Positions 17,578 through 27,011 are shown, numbered from the stretch's first letter. The stretch: 61,946 nucleotides of DNA from Paenibacillus sp. Soil750 (GCF_001428045.1 NZ_LMSD01000017.1:1-61946), one strand, 5' to 3'. Numbers and translations: made by a program. The notes: generated by a model from the letters alone, not told the origin.

Positions 17578-18978
17578 TTAATCGATCAATAATTCATACA
17601 TGCCCTGTAAGCAAATTTCTGCATGCTTCATCATGTCATCAATAAAGATGAACTCATCTGCTTGATGGACACGGGTATCGACGCCCCCAGGCAGCCCCGC
17701 ACCGAATGCGACACCATTGTTTCGCAATTTACGAGCATAGGTGCCGGCGCCCATACGTAGCAGCACGGCTTTATCACCGGTCATTTTCTTGTAAGCGCGG
17801 CTTAACCGGACAATGACCGGATGGGTCTCTGGCACATACACAGGAAGTAGATGTCGCGTCAACTCAATATGGATGCCAGCCTTGCCCGCTAGACCCTCAA
17901 CCGCAGATAATATACCAGCGCCATCATGGCTAACTGGATACCGAATATTACATAGTGCTTCCGCACGATGGAGATCACAGGAAATGGTGCGCAAATAAAC
18001 GACTAACGCACCTGACACACTATCGCTACAAGCAATTCCGAGTGACTGTCCGCCTTTCTCGGCGCCAATCTTACTGTTAAGGAATTGCAAAAAGTTGTCC
18101 CAATTGGTAGTCAGTCCTTGCCCACTCAGGAAGGCAACCATATTCGCTATTGCATTACGTGATCCTGTTGGACTGTCTGCCAGAAACTCGCTTCCTGCTG
18201 TTAACACCAGACTGCCATTGTTGTCGTATGAGAACGACATGTTCACCTCAAGGTTAACCGCTTCGAGAAAGTTTGCCACCTGGCTGTCAGTAAGGAGAGC
18301 CAGAGACAGCGACGCCGTGCAGGTCTCCGGAATGAGTGTAAGCATGTTTCCACCCTTCAGAGATAAGATCGTCAGCTGCGGTTTCGTGGAAGACGGTTCT
18401 TGCGCACTTGAGAACACCACGTTCATACTGCCCATTTCCACATTGAAAATAGGGTAGCCCGCATCAGGCGCAAATGCCATAACCGGAAGCTGTTCCCTCT
18501 CGAAATAGTAGTCGAGGTCTTTCATGCCACTCTCCTCGTTCGTACCGAAGATCAAGCGGAGACGGCGACTGCCGGTAATGCCCAAATCCATTAGCGTTTT
18601 CAGCGCGTACAAGGCGACTACAGCTGGTCCTTTGTTATCGGACGCACCTCTTCCGATAATCTTGCCATTCTCGATGAGACCGCCGAATGGCGGGAACGTC
18701 CATCCCTCTCCTTCTTCAACTGTATCCAGATGAACAAGCACTGCAGCGATTTCCTCCCCTTGTCCGTATTCGGCATGACCTGCATACCCGTCCACGTCGG
18801 TCACTTCGAACCCTAACGATTCAGCCAATCGGAGCATATATTTCAAAGCATGATCGACGCCAGCCCCGAACGGTTTTCCCGGCTTCGGGGTGCTCATGAT
18901 GCTTCTTATTTGTACAAGTTCGGAAATACCAGCCGTAATCGCATCCCGATATTTGTGAATTTCTTTCCCAATGATCAT
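17578..18978 (-). CDS. M20-family metallo-dipeptidase (Sapep/PepV-like)
   Basis: 466 residues, usual length. Metal-ligand motifs are clear: HLDTVEEGEGW, GRGASDNKGP and FGTNEESGMKDLDYY (catalytic Glu of the EE pair). The late His ligand is in the C-terminal VDTRVHQADEFI. The family hydrolyses dipeptides or N-acylated amino acids with Mn or Zn in the cytoplasm. The ATG has GGGAGG upstream. It follows the GH88/105 gene by 42 bases, so they are likely co-transcribed. A dipeptidase inside a glycan locus is unusual and may mean that the imported material carries an amide-linked amino acid; this is inference. Confidence 0.88.
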   Translation of the reverse strand: MIIGKEIHKYRDAITAGISELVQIRSIMSTPKPGKPFGAGVDHALKYMLRLAESLGFEVTDVDGYAGHAEYGQGEEIAAVLVHLDTVEEGEGWTFPPFGGLIENGKIIGRGASDNKGPAVVALYALKTLMDLGITGSRRLRLIFGTNEESGMKDLDYYFEREQLPVMAFAPDAGYPIFNVEMGSMNVVFSSAQEPSSTKPQLTILSLKGGNMLTLIPETCTASLSLALLTDSQVANFLEAVNLEVNMSFSYDNNGSLVLTAGSEFLADSPTGSRNAIANMVAFLSGQGLTTNWDNFLQFLNSKIGAEKGGQSLGIACSDSVSGALVVYLRTISCDLHRAEALCNIRYPVSHDGAGILSAVEGLAGKAGIHIELTRHLLPVYVPETHPVIVRLSRAYKKMTGDKAVLLRMGAGTYARKLRNNGVAFGAGLPGGVDTRVHQADEFIFIDDMMKHAEICLQGMYELLID

Positions 18979-19020
18979 CTATATACCTCCCACTTATCCA
19001 CATTCGCTTCCAACCAACAG

Positions 19021-20094
19021 TCAGTCGACATGATGAAGGCTTTCCACCAACATCAGCAGCGTCATGGATTGCCCGTAGGGCATCGGGCATAGCGGGATGT
19101 CGCGATAAAACTGTAACGTACGCCCCATGCGCGTTCCGTAAGATACGCCGTGAACGGCTCCTTTAGCGTCAACCTTATTCATAACCGCTTGCAGTGCCTT
19201 CAACCCGACTTCTTTGTAGACTTCGCTGATATAACCTTTGCGAACAGCCTTCAGAATGCCATATGCAAAACCCGCAGTTGCTGAGGTTTCCTCGTAGGAT
19301 GTCGGATCGTTCAGCAGTGTCGTCCACATCCCGCTCGGTCTTTGCAGCTCAGTCAGCTTCTGAATCTGACGTTCTAGCGAAGAAAGCAGAAATACTTCCA
19401 CACCTAGCGGGATCTTAACGATATCTAGGTAGTCGACCAACCCGGCCGTGTACCACGCATTACCGCGACCCCAGAGCGCTTCCGCGAAATTATGCCCCTC
19501 CTTGAAACTCCAACCATGGAAAAATAGTCCCGTTTTCTTATCCGTCAAATATTTAAGATGGACGAGGAACTGACGGATACTTTCCTGGACATAGTGATCT
19601 TTGGCCAACAAAATGCCCATTCTGCCCATGAACAGCGCCGTCATATAGAGCGTATCGTCCCACAGCTCACCTTCATTCGCATTGTCGATCGTCTCGTGCG
19701 TAATCCCAAACTCAGGCGTACGGGGCATCTCATCAGCCGCATAACTAACCCACTCTTCACATATCCGCAGATACTCTGGATTACGCGTTTCCTCGTACAA
19801 ATAGCTTAGTGTAAGCAGGGGACACATCGTGTTAACGTTTTTCTGTGGAAGCCCCTCGCGAATCCGACTGTCGAACCAATCGGTTAAATACGTAAACACA
19901 TCACGATTCTGGGTTTCCTTGTAATACAAATAGAGGGAGAACAAGCCGACTCCCTGGGACCAGTCCCATTTATCCATTGTAATGATGCTGACTGGCGTGT
20001 CTTCCTGAATTGTTGCCTCCAGATTTTTCATCCCACTAATGACTTTATGAATCATGATCTCTATCTCTTGCCGCTGTATTTGCGCGATAGTCAT
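19021..20094 (-). CDS. Glycoside hydrolase family 88/105-like unsaturated uronyl hydrolase (YteR/YesR type)
   Basis: About 357 residues from the ATG at 20094, which has GGGAGG eight bases upstream; a GTG three codons earlier overlaps that ribosome site. Family marks: WDWSQGVGLFSLYLY near residue 45-60, ELWDDTLYMTALFMGR near 150 with the catalytic Asp pair region, WGRGNAWYTAGLVDYL near 215-230 and the ETSATAGFAYGI strand. These (alpha/alpha)6-barrel enzymes hydrate and remove the 4,5-unsaturated uronic acid left by polysaccharide lyases. There is no signal peptide, so it acts in the cytoplasm on imported lyase products. This fits the heparinase-type lyase five kilobases upstream. Confidence 0.88.
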   Translation of the reverse strand: MTIAQIQRQEIEIMIHKVISGMKNLEATIQEDTPVSIITMDKWDWSQGVGLFSLYLYYKETQNRDVFTYLTDWFDSRIREGLPQKNVNTMCPLLTLSYLYEETRNPEYLRICEEWVSYAADEMPRTPEFGITHETIDNANEGELWDDTLYMTALFMGRMGILLAKDHYVQESIRQFLVHLKYLTDKKTGLFFHGWSFKEGHNFAEALWGRGNAWYTAGLVDYLDIVKIPLGVEVFLLSSLERQIQKLTELQRPSGMWTTLLNDPTSYEETSATAGFAYGILKAVRKGYISEVYKEVGLKALQAVMNKVDAKGAVHGVSYGTRMGRTLQFYRDIPLCPMPYGQSMTLLMLVESLHHVD

Positions 20095-20175
20095 GGTAAG
20101 CACCTCCCAATACGCACTATAAAGTGCTTATAACCATAATGTAACGCACACGCCTAGCAGTTTACATACGAGAAT

Positions 20176-20195
20176 CTTACCTTTTTATTAGATTT
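20176..20195 (-). promoter_or_regulatory. Candidate YesN-type regulator site, copy 3 (before the GH88/105 gene)
   Basis: Minus-strand AAATCTAATAAAAAGGTAA lies about 80-100 bases upstream of the GH88/105 start and overlaps the yesN-like stop codon. Together with the flanking CTTTAC at 20196-20201 it closely matches copy 2. It would let the regulator induce the downstream hydrolase and dipeptidase separately from its own gene. Confidence 0.5.
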
Positions 20196-21822
20196 CTTTA
20201 CCTCTGTTCTTGTATTCTTTCGGCGATTGACCTTCAAGCCGCTTAAAAACCTGATAGAAATAGGCGTATTCCTTATACCCTACCATTTCGCCTACTTCAT
20301 TCACCTTATTCTTGGGATCCATGAGCAGACGCTTGGCGGTCTCGATCCGAGCCTTAGATACCAAATCCACGAAATTAATACCGGTTTCTGTACGCAGCAA
20401 CCTGCTTAGATAACTCGAGCTCAGACCAAAATGCTCAGCGGTTGACGTCAAGTTAATGGTATCGGCGATATGGCTGTTGATGTAATCGATGACCTTCTTT
20501 ACAACAAGGCTATATACCTTATCCCCGCCTTCAAGCTTCTTTTTAATCGTCCCAATAAACGTTGTCAGGTAGGTAGAAGCTTCCTTCATACTCGTGAGCC
20601 GATATACATCCTCAAGAATTTGGTCGATGCTTTTACCAAGACCGAACTCATCGCCGGTTACACGGAAATAGTAGCGCGCCACCGCAAGACAAACTTCAGA
20701 GAGCAAGCCCTTCACGACAAGAATATTCCCTTCACTATAAGCAGTAATTTGTTGTAGAAAACGCTCCAAATAAGCAATCACTTCTTCGCTGGATTTGTCC
20801 TCCAACATTTGGTTGAACTGCTCCAAATCCTGAATAATCGAGAATTTCCCTAGCTCCTTCTCTTGCTGGCTATGATCTGGGAATAACACACTTTCCTCCA
20901 TCCGGAAAAAGCTTGAATCCATAATCGAAGAAGCTTCCCGGAAAGCCTCCGGCAGCTCAAGAAGTGATTTATACACAGAACTGACCGCGATATGACAGGA
21001 AATTTGCTCCTTCATTTTAGCCATATCAATAAACTCATTGCAGAAGCTCTGCAGCTTCATTCTGAGCTCCCTTTGCGACAATACCTTGGAGAATAGACAT
21101 ACAAATATGAGATCGTTATTCCGCAGAGACTCAATCACATAGAAATCACGCTTGGCAGCTAGACTATGCGCTTGTTCCGTTAGACGGAGTTGCATCTGTT
21201 GCTTAATCTTGACTGCGTTCGTTTCACCAGACTGCCCCCTTCTATTTTCTGGACGAACAATTTGCACAAGGTATCGGCTATACAGGATTTCAAGTTTCTT
21301 CACTTGTTCTTCCATATCGTCTGTTCCTGTAATCAAATCACCAATTAGCTTGCTTCTAAGTGAGGGTATAGAATCGATATGTTGTTTCTCCAACTCGACG
21401 TAAGCAGACGCAATCTTGACCGTATTCTCATTCTCCTTGCGCTTGGAATCGATCTCGGATACAGCGCTACCGATTACTTGGCTTAGCTCATCGTAATTGA
21501 TCGGTTTGACGATAAAATCGAATACACCGAGTCGAACAGCCCTCTTCGCATATTCAAAATCCTGGTAACCGGTAATTAGGATTGTCTTAGCCATTGGAAG
21601 GTCCTTACTCATCCCTTCAGCCAAATCCAGCCCGCTTAAGCCGGGCATTTTGATATCGGTCACAAGAATATCTGGCTGCAGCTCCATAATTAACCGTTTA
21701 CCTTCAATTCCGTCCTCCGCTTGACCGACTACGGTACAATTCAGTTTATCCCAGGCGATCGTTTGCACAATTGCTTGCCGAATCAACGGCTTATCGTCTA
21801 TAACCACTACTTTGTATGTCAT
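20188..21822 (-). CDS. AraC-type response regulator (YesN-like)
   Basis: 544 residues. The receiver domain (1-120) has the acidic cluster VVIDDKPLIRQ and the phosphoacceptor Asp in DILVTDIKMPGLSG near residue 55. A long helical middle region follows, as is usual for YesN. The C-terminal AraC/XylS DNA-binding domain (about 440-540) has HFGLSSSYLSRLLR and VGEMVGYKEYAYFYQVFKR. It overlaps the sensor kinase gene by four bases (ATGA), so they are translationally coupled. It likely activates the importer and enzyme genes here, and the three AT-rich motifs at 15437, 17525 and 20176 are candidate targets. Confidence 0.92.
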   Translation of the reverse strand: MTYKVVVIDDKPLIRQAIVQTIAWDKLNCTVVGQAEDGIEGKRLIMELQPDILVTDIKMPGLSGLDLAEGMSKDLPMAKTILITGYQDFEYAKRAVRLGVFDFIVKPINYDELSQVIGSAVSEIDSKRKENENTVKIASAYVELEKQHIDSIPSLRSKLIGDLITGTDDMEEQVKKLEILYSRYLVQIVRPENRRGQSGETNAVKIKQQMQLRLTEQAHSLAAKRDFYVIESLRNNDLIFVCLFSKVLSQRELRMKLQSFCNEFIDMAKMKEQISCHIAVSSVYKSLLELPEAFREASSIMDSSFFRMEESVLFPDHSQQEKELGKFSIIQDLEQFNQMLEDKSSEEVIAYLERFLQQITAYSEGNILVVKGLLSEVCLAVARYYFRVTGDEFGLGKSIDQILEDVYRLTSMKEASTYLTTFIGTIKKKLEGGDKVYSLVVKKVIDYINSHIADTINLTSTAEHFGLSSSYLSRLLRTETGINFVDLVSKARIETAKRLLMDPKNKVNEVGEMVGYKEYAYFYQVFKRLEGQSPKEYKNRGKEI

Positions 21823-23624
21823 TTGGAGCTCTCCTCCGTTAGGATGGGAAGACGAATCCGAATCGTTGTCCCCTGATCCATTTCACTCATAATGCTTAAG
21901 CCGTATGCTTCTCCAAATAAGATTTGAATCCGCTTGTGCACACTGATGATCCCGACGTTCGTATGCTTATCCTTCTGTTTCAGTTTCGAGTGCTCAGGCG
22001 GGTTGAGCAAGTGTTCCTTCGTTTCCTCATCTATGCCTACGCCATTATCGGATACTTCGAGATATAGAACGTCTTCCTTGATCCAGCAGCCTATACTGAC
22101 AATCCCTTTACCTACTTTCTCTTCAATGCCATGCTTGATTGAGTTTTCTACGAGTGGCTGCAGAATGAATTTAGGAACTCTAAAGGCCATCAGGCTCGTG
22201 TCAAAATAATAATTAACTTCTATTCGATTGCCATAGATGATTTGATGAATAGATAAATAGCTCCTAATATAGTCCACTTCTTCCTGCAGGTAGATAATAT
22301 CCCCCTTCTTGCTAATACTCTCTCTCAGCAGCTTGCCGAGAAGGTAGATCATTTCACTGACTTGTTCGTCGCCACGCAGCTTGGCTAAGCTATGAATGGA
22401 CTCTAGCGTATTGTAGAGAAAATGGGGGTCAATCTGCGCCTGCAGCGCTTTATATTCGAACTGCAGCGTGCGGTATTCCGCTTTTTGCTTAAGCAGCTTC
22501 TCCTCATAGACGGTGTGGATTAACTCGCTGATCTTCTGAGCCATCGAATTGAATTTCTCCGCAAGCAGCCCTACCTCATCTCTACTTCTGGGAACAATCA
22601 CTTTATGGGTGAAGTCTACGGAGAAGTGAGTCATACTCTGGAGCAGCAGTCGAACATTACCTGTGATGTTTCTAGAAATAACCACTGCTAGAATGAACGC
22701 CAGGGATAGTGAAATAAGAATGGTGCTCAATGTCCAAAACTTGATGACTTCCGTGCCACGTGTTAATTCGTTGACAGCGATGACTTGGACAATCATCCAC
22801 TTGTCATAAGGTGTTGAAATTATAGTAGAAATGTACGTTTGCCCTTCAAATTGAAAACCTTCATTGGGACTGGGCTTTTGAGCGTACATCTTGTTTTCGA
22901 TGAAATAGCGAGTCGGCTCGGAAACAAGCCTATCGAACAACAGCGGCTCGAGTACTTCGTTTAGGATGACGATGTTCCCCTTCGTAAGTTCGTCCACATT
23001 CGTGTAAATACTGCCGATCAGATTAATATCCACACCGACGATAATGATACCCACATAACGGCTAGACGTAACGTCATATACAGCCTTTTCCATGAAGATA
23101 ACGTTGCTATTTCCCGGAACCCAGGAAGTGCGACCACGCTTATCTTTAATCATCTCAACGTCCAGATTTATCAATTGTTTATTGTAGTTCTGGGTTGCAC
23201 TGCGTTCGAATCCGAAGGGGTTGCCTGCCGTATCGATGACCATGACCGACAAGTAATCATCTTTGGAAAATACTAAATCTTTCATGAATTCACTAATCAC
23301 CTTATTTTTCATATACAAATCTGATTCACTTGCGTCTTCAGAAATGCCCAGCGTCGTATTGAGCGTGGAATTGCGGAATTGTTGGAATACGTGCTCCTCG
23401 ATATCCTTGGTTCGTTTCTCGAGGTTAATCCCAATTTGTTCAATTAAATATTGAGAGAAGACCGATGTATTCTGTTTGATTACGCTTACAGATACATAGT
23501 AATTAACGATGCTAATCATCAGCACGGTTAATAAGATCATCACTGAAAAGGACAACAGAAACTTCGTGCGCAGCTTCAAATTCAGAAATTTGGAAATCAC
23601 CTTAGACAAACGCTTCACCTGCAT
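21819..23624 (-). CDS. Sensor histidine kinase (YesM-like)
   Basis: 601 residues. A transmembrane segment at about 18-42 and another near 290-310 enclose an extracellular sensor region; a HAMP domain follows to about 365. The phosphoacceptor His of the LytS/YesM type is in QIDPHFLYNTLESIHSL near residue 400. The ATPase domain has LQPLVENSIKHG and DNGVGIDEE. It senses an extracellular or transporter-coupled sugar signal and phosphorylates the adjacent regulator. No clear Shine-Dalgarno site precedes the ATG; a strong hairpin lies 15 bases upstream instead, so expression may depend on read-through and structure. Start could be later. Confidence 0.92.
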   Translation of the reverse strand: MQVKRLSKVISKFLNLKLRTKFLLSFSVMILLTVLMISIVNYYVSVSVIKQNTSVFSQYLIEQIGINLEKRTKDIEEHVFQQFRNSTLNTTLGISEDASESDLYMKNKVISEFMKDLVFSKDDYLSVMVIDTAGNPFGFERSATQNYNKQLINLDVEMIKDKRGRTSWVPGNSNVIFMEKAVYDVTSSRYVGIIIVGVDINLIGSIYTNVDELTKGNIVILNEVLEPLLFDRLVSEPTRYFIENKMYAQKPSPNEGFQFEGQTYISTIISTPYDKWMIVQVIAVNELTRGTEVIKFWTLSTILISLSLAFILAVVISRNITGNVRLLLQSMTHFSVDFTHKVIVPRSRDEVGLLAEKFNSMAQKISELIHTVYEEKLLKQKAEYRTLQFEYKALQAQIDPHFLYNTLESIHSLAKLRGDEQVSEMIYLLGKLLRESISKKGDIIYLQEEVDYIRSYLSIHQIIYGNRIEVNYYFDTSLMAFRVPKFILQPLVENSIKHGIEEKVGKGIVSIGCWIKEDVLYLEVSDNGVGIDEETKEHLLNPPEHSKLKQKDKHTNVGIISVHKRIQILFGEAYGLSIMSEMDQGTTIRIRLPILTEESSK

Positions 23625-23638
23625 TCTGATGGAATGGC

Positions 23639-23667
23639 AAGTGCGTGAGCCAACAGCTCACGCACTT
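23639..23667. other. Strong hairpin just upstream of the yesM-like start
   Basis: Twelve-base perfect arms AAGTGCGTGAGC and complement around CAACA. There is no T-run on the minus strand, so it is not a classical terminator for the ferritin-like gene upstream. It may stabilise processed mRNA or limit translation of the kinase gene. Confidence 0.6.
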
Positions 23668-23718
23668 ATTGTTAGCATTATAAACCTTTCCACGGTAATC
23701 GGCTATCGATTGTGTTCT

Positions 23719-25062
23719 TTAGTACTTATCATAATTGAGTTCCATCGTTGCAAATCCACAGAACTCTGGAAAGCTGTGCAGCACTTTGTTAATCTCATCC
23801 TGGCTATAGCCCATTTTACGAAGATGCATCTGCTTAACCGTTTCGGCGGCATTCTGAGCAGATATGAAATCCTCCATATGCTCGAATAGCTTCGCACCCC
23901 ATTTCTGCCCAAATCCAACATGAAGGCGCTCGTCAGCAATATCATATTCGGATTGGATCGATGACAATGGATCACCGTGCTTCATGAAGGCACCAATCGA
24001 CTTCCGTTTCTTTATGAAGGAGCAGGGCTCCATAACCATGGTTAGACTGGCATAGAACTCTGGAAACACCTGATCCATCGTTTCTGGCGTCGGCGCTGTA
24101 GACGGATGCCAAGAGAAATCCTCCGTACGATAGCCCATCTGTTTCAATCGACGAACACCCATTTGACTATGACGAACTTCATCCCACGTGTGCCGTGCTA
24201 CATCCAGGTAGAAATCTACGGGCATTTTCTGTACGCCGTAGTACAGATAGGTGAGGCTTTCCACAGCCGACATTTCACTGGCATTGATGAAAATCATATG
24301 TTTCAAGCTATCGTAAGTGGGAGATTTCGGATCGAACATGGCGCTTTTATATTTAGTCAGATCGACATGCGGATACTTGGGATCGTTAGCAGGCTTCAGT
24401 GGGATCGGGCCGGCCGGCTCAAGAACCGGATGGTCAGGCCAATCAATCTTTTTCCCAGATGATGATTTCTCAAGCACCTTCCATACGTGATCGATATAAA
24501 CTAGCCAACTATGATACGCCTCACGCTTCTGCCCATCTTCCACATAAGCAAACTTCACGTAAGGAATGCCCCAAGAAAGCATCTGCTCCTTATCCAGCTC
24601 GATATATCGCAGTTTATCAAACGTCGGTCCGTCGAGGATCGGATCCAGCGTTTCATGAAATGCGGTATACTGCTCATAAAGCTTCTGGACGATGAACTTA
24701 TAGCCCGCAGCAAATTCAATCAGCCCTCCAGCTTGCGTAATACGCTGACAGGCTTCTTGGAGACCACTTGGCGTCCAGGCTTTATCGTTGATATCGGCTC
24801 CCGGTAACTCACTGATTCGTTCACGCAGTTGTACCATATGCTGCGTGTGCAAGTACGACAATCGCACAAGTTCCCCTTTCAGATCCCAATCTGGAACAGA
24901 CGAGACCCATCCCATCGTCATTCGTGACAGTTCGAACTCTAACCAGAAACACATCTTCAGCAGCTTTGCGGTATCTATCGGTCGCAGCAGCGAGCCTTTA
25001 TAGGAAGATGCAGCTTCAAGGAAGCTGTAATCCGTTACGTCCACTTCAATTCTCTTCGCCAT
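23719..25062 (-). CDS. Ferritin-like di-iron protein (DUF455-like), unknown substrate
   Basis: 447 residues, mostly helical, no signal peptide. The second half has the full set of carboxylate-bridged di-iron ligands: Glu in SAVESLTYLYY, ExxH in DEVRHSQMG, Glu in VMEPCSF and ExxH in DERLHVGFG. This is the E, ExxH, E, ExxH order of ferritin-like four-helix oxygenases and MiaE-type hydroxylases. The first half has a separate helical domain with FELSRMTMGWV. Family members are mostly uncharacterised. It lies 39 bases after the lyase gene in the same direction and upstream of the two-component genes. Its presence with an Fe/2OG oxygenase gene suggests oxidative tailoring or removal of a substituent; that is inference. 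Confidence 0.7.
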   Translation of the reverse strand: MAKRIEVDVTDYSFLEAASSYKGSLLRPIDTAKLLKMCFWLEFELSRMTMGWVSSVPDWDLKGELVRLSYLHTQHMVQLRERISELPGADINDKAWTPSGLQEACQRITQAGGLIEFAAGYKFIVQKLYEQYTAFHETLDPILDGPTFDKLRYIELDKEQMLSWGIPYVKFAYVEDGQKREAYHSWLVYIDHVWKVLEKSSSGKKIDWPDHPVLEPAGPIPLKPANDPKYPHVDLTKYKSAMFDPKSPTYDSLKHMIFINASEMSAVESLTYLYYGVQKMPVDFYLDVARHTWDEVRHSQMGVRRLKQMGYRTEDFSWHPSTAPTPETMDQVFPEFYASLTMVMEPCSFIKKRKSIGAFMKHGDPLSSIQSEYDIADERLHVGFGQKWGAKLFEHMEDFISAQNAAETVKQMHLRKMGYSQDEINKVLHSFPEFCGFATMELNYDKY

Positions 25063-25101
25063 TGATACTACCCCCCCATAAGAAGAAATGACTTTAAGCT
25101 T

Positions 25102-26973
25102 TCACTCTATCGTGTAAACGGCACGATACTCCGTTCCATACCCTTGCCTTCTTACCAATACACCGGATCGTTTCTTAGCTGTTGTATCTTCGTAGCCCTC
25201 AAATACATATATCTCGGTGCCCACGCACCCTTCCATTCGAAGCGTCAACGTGCGTTCTGCCAAAACCCAGCGTATCGACCAGCTCTCATCCGTCGTGCAT
25301 ACACGCAGATTCATCAAGTGCTGATAGCCAAACTCATTCCCGATGGGCGCACACGGCTGTGTTTCGAACGCCGTCGCCATCTCCCCTTGGCAGTGGAAAA
25401 GCCAATCTGTCTGATGTTCGTCTGCGGTGATGACCTCAAACGTATCCGAGATGTGTCCTTCTTTAAGCTGAATATCACGCACATAATCGACTCCAGGGTA
25501 TACATCCTTAGCTTTGGCACGGATGCAGTTCCTCTCCGGTTCGAATTGTTCGACAAACCCCCGCTCCGAACAGATCTGATCGACGCCATCGACGATGACC
25601 GTATTATGGGCAATTGTCTTCCGCTGCCATTCTAGAAATAAGAAAGAACCATAGCCATTCGAGGAAATATCGTGAGACCATAGGTAATCCGCGTCGAACA
25701 GCTCGATATTCATTAAATCAGGGTGCGCATGGCTCCGCGTATTCAGTCCGTATTTCATAAATAAAGCCGTTTTTCCTGCGCGTAACGAGCAAATAAGAGA
25801 GGCCGGAAAGTTTTTCGTGACGCGGAGCATCTCTTCCCCTGCATATTCCCCTTTGCCGAAGAGGAGACGTTGAACCCACCCTTCAGGTGAATTTTCGATC
25901 ATCCCTCCATAGGCCATCGTCGGCTGGTAGTACGCCTCATAGGATTTGGAAAGCGCATATTCAAAGGCTGGATCTGGAAACAATCGATTCGCGTACTCAT
26001 ACTGTCCCGCATAGTGAGTCAGTGCGATATTTGGCCAGCCATCATTCGGATTCGGGAAAACACCGTTATCAAACACAAGCTCAACTGGGAACACATACAT
26101 CCGTTTAACAATCTCTTCCATTCCCTTGCATGTCACATCATACATACGGGCGAACAAGAGGAAATAAGTAAACGGTTCTACACAATAGAAATGATAGTGA
26201 AATGAACCTTCGTACCAGAATCCTTCTGCTGTTACGCCCTGCTGCAATTGCTGCAGCAAGCCGAATGGCCCCTCCAAGGCTCTCTCCACGTAGCTGCTAT
26301 CACCGAAGAACATCCCCGTCATGCCCACAGCTGCCTTCATCCAACACGTAATGTTGTGAATACTCGTACAGAGTCTTTCCAGCAGCTCTACCTGGGGATC
26401 GAATAGATGACTTTTGTAGTGCCGAAGCTCTGTGGCACTTAGCGTCTCCTTCACCATCTCCATGCCCTGCAATAGCCAAATCATGCCAACCGCATCGCAG
26501 AGATTAATGCCGGCTATTTTTCCAACATAACCGGCGGGAACGTCTACCTGGAGCTGCTCATAATGATCGCTATAGAATGACAAGACGCTGCGGATGTAAG
26601 CCGGGTAACGTTCATCGCCCGTGAACTGATACAACACCCCTGCATAAAAAACGTGTTTGTGCGCTTCATCCCGGTACAAATAATTCCATGCTTGATCGAA
26701 ACGTGCACCCTTATTGACGTGGCCACAGCTTCCGCAGCTATTCACATGAGGGGCTTCCCTCTCGAAATCAATCCTGCTCCCGCAAGCTTCACAGAAATAG
26801 TTATGACCCCACCCCGTAATTCTCCTTGGATCATCTGCGTAATGAGTGACCCACCACTCCGTGGTCTCAAGCAGCGTATCATAGACGGTCTTCGCCCACG
26901 CTTCCGTCCGAATTTTCTCTTGAACAGCCTGCCAATCCTGTACATAGCTCACGTTAACCCTCGTCCCCTTCAT
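25102..26973 (-). CDS. Heparinase II/III-family polysaccharide lyase-like protein with N-terminal zinc ribbon
   Basis: 623 residues. An N-terminal (alpha/alpha)-toroid-like helical region contains IHNITCWMKAAVGMTG (the Asn of the lyase active site region). A later beta-sandwich region has the family block RSHAHPDLMNIELF followed by HNTVIVDG. Near residues 60-85 are two CxxC pairs separated by 15 residues (FCEACGS... SCGSCGH), a zinc-ribbon or rubredoxin-like insertion. No signal peptide is seen, so the protein is predicted cytoplasmic and acts on imported oligosaccharides. The family cleaves uronate-containing glycans by beta-elimination; the actual glycan is not known. A GTG seven codons in has a better ribosome site and could be the true start. 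It follows the PLP enzyme gene by 38 bases. Confidence 0.82.
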   Translation of the reverse strand: MKGTRVNVSYVQDWQAVQEKIRTEAWAKTVYDTLLETTEWWVTHYADDPRRITGWGHNYFCEACGSRIDFEREAPHVNSCGSCGHVNKGARFDQAWNYLYRDEAHKHVFYAGVLYQFTGDERYPAYIRSVLSFYSDHYEQLQVDVPAGYVGKIAGINLCDAVGMIWLLQGMEMVKETLSATELRHYKSHLFDPQVELLERLCTSIHNITCWMKAAVGMTGMFFGDSSYVERALEGPFGLLQQLQQGVTAEGFWYEGSFHYHFYCVEPFTYFLLFARMYDVTCKGMEEIVKRMYVFPVELVFDNGVFPNPNDGWPNIALTHYAGQYEYANRLFPDPAFEYALSKSYEAYYQPTMAYGGMIENSPEGWVQRLLFGKGEYAGEEMLRVTKNFPASLICSLRAGKTALFMKYGLNTRSHAHPDLMNIELFDADYLWSHDISSNGYGSFLFLEWQRKTIAHNTVIVDGVDQICSERGFVEQFEPERNCIRAKAKDVYPGVDYVRDIQLKEGHISDTFEVITADEHQTDWLFHCQGEMATAFETQPCAPIGNEFGYQHLMNLRVCTTDESWSIRWVLAERTLTLRMEGCVGTEIYVFEGYEDTTAKKRSGVLVRRQGYGTEYRAVYTIE

Positions 26974-27011
26974 ACTTCGTGCAATTTACGATCGACAGTT
27001 TCCCCTAACGA

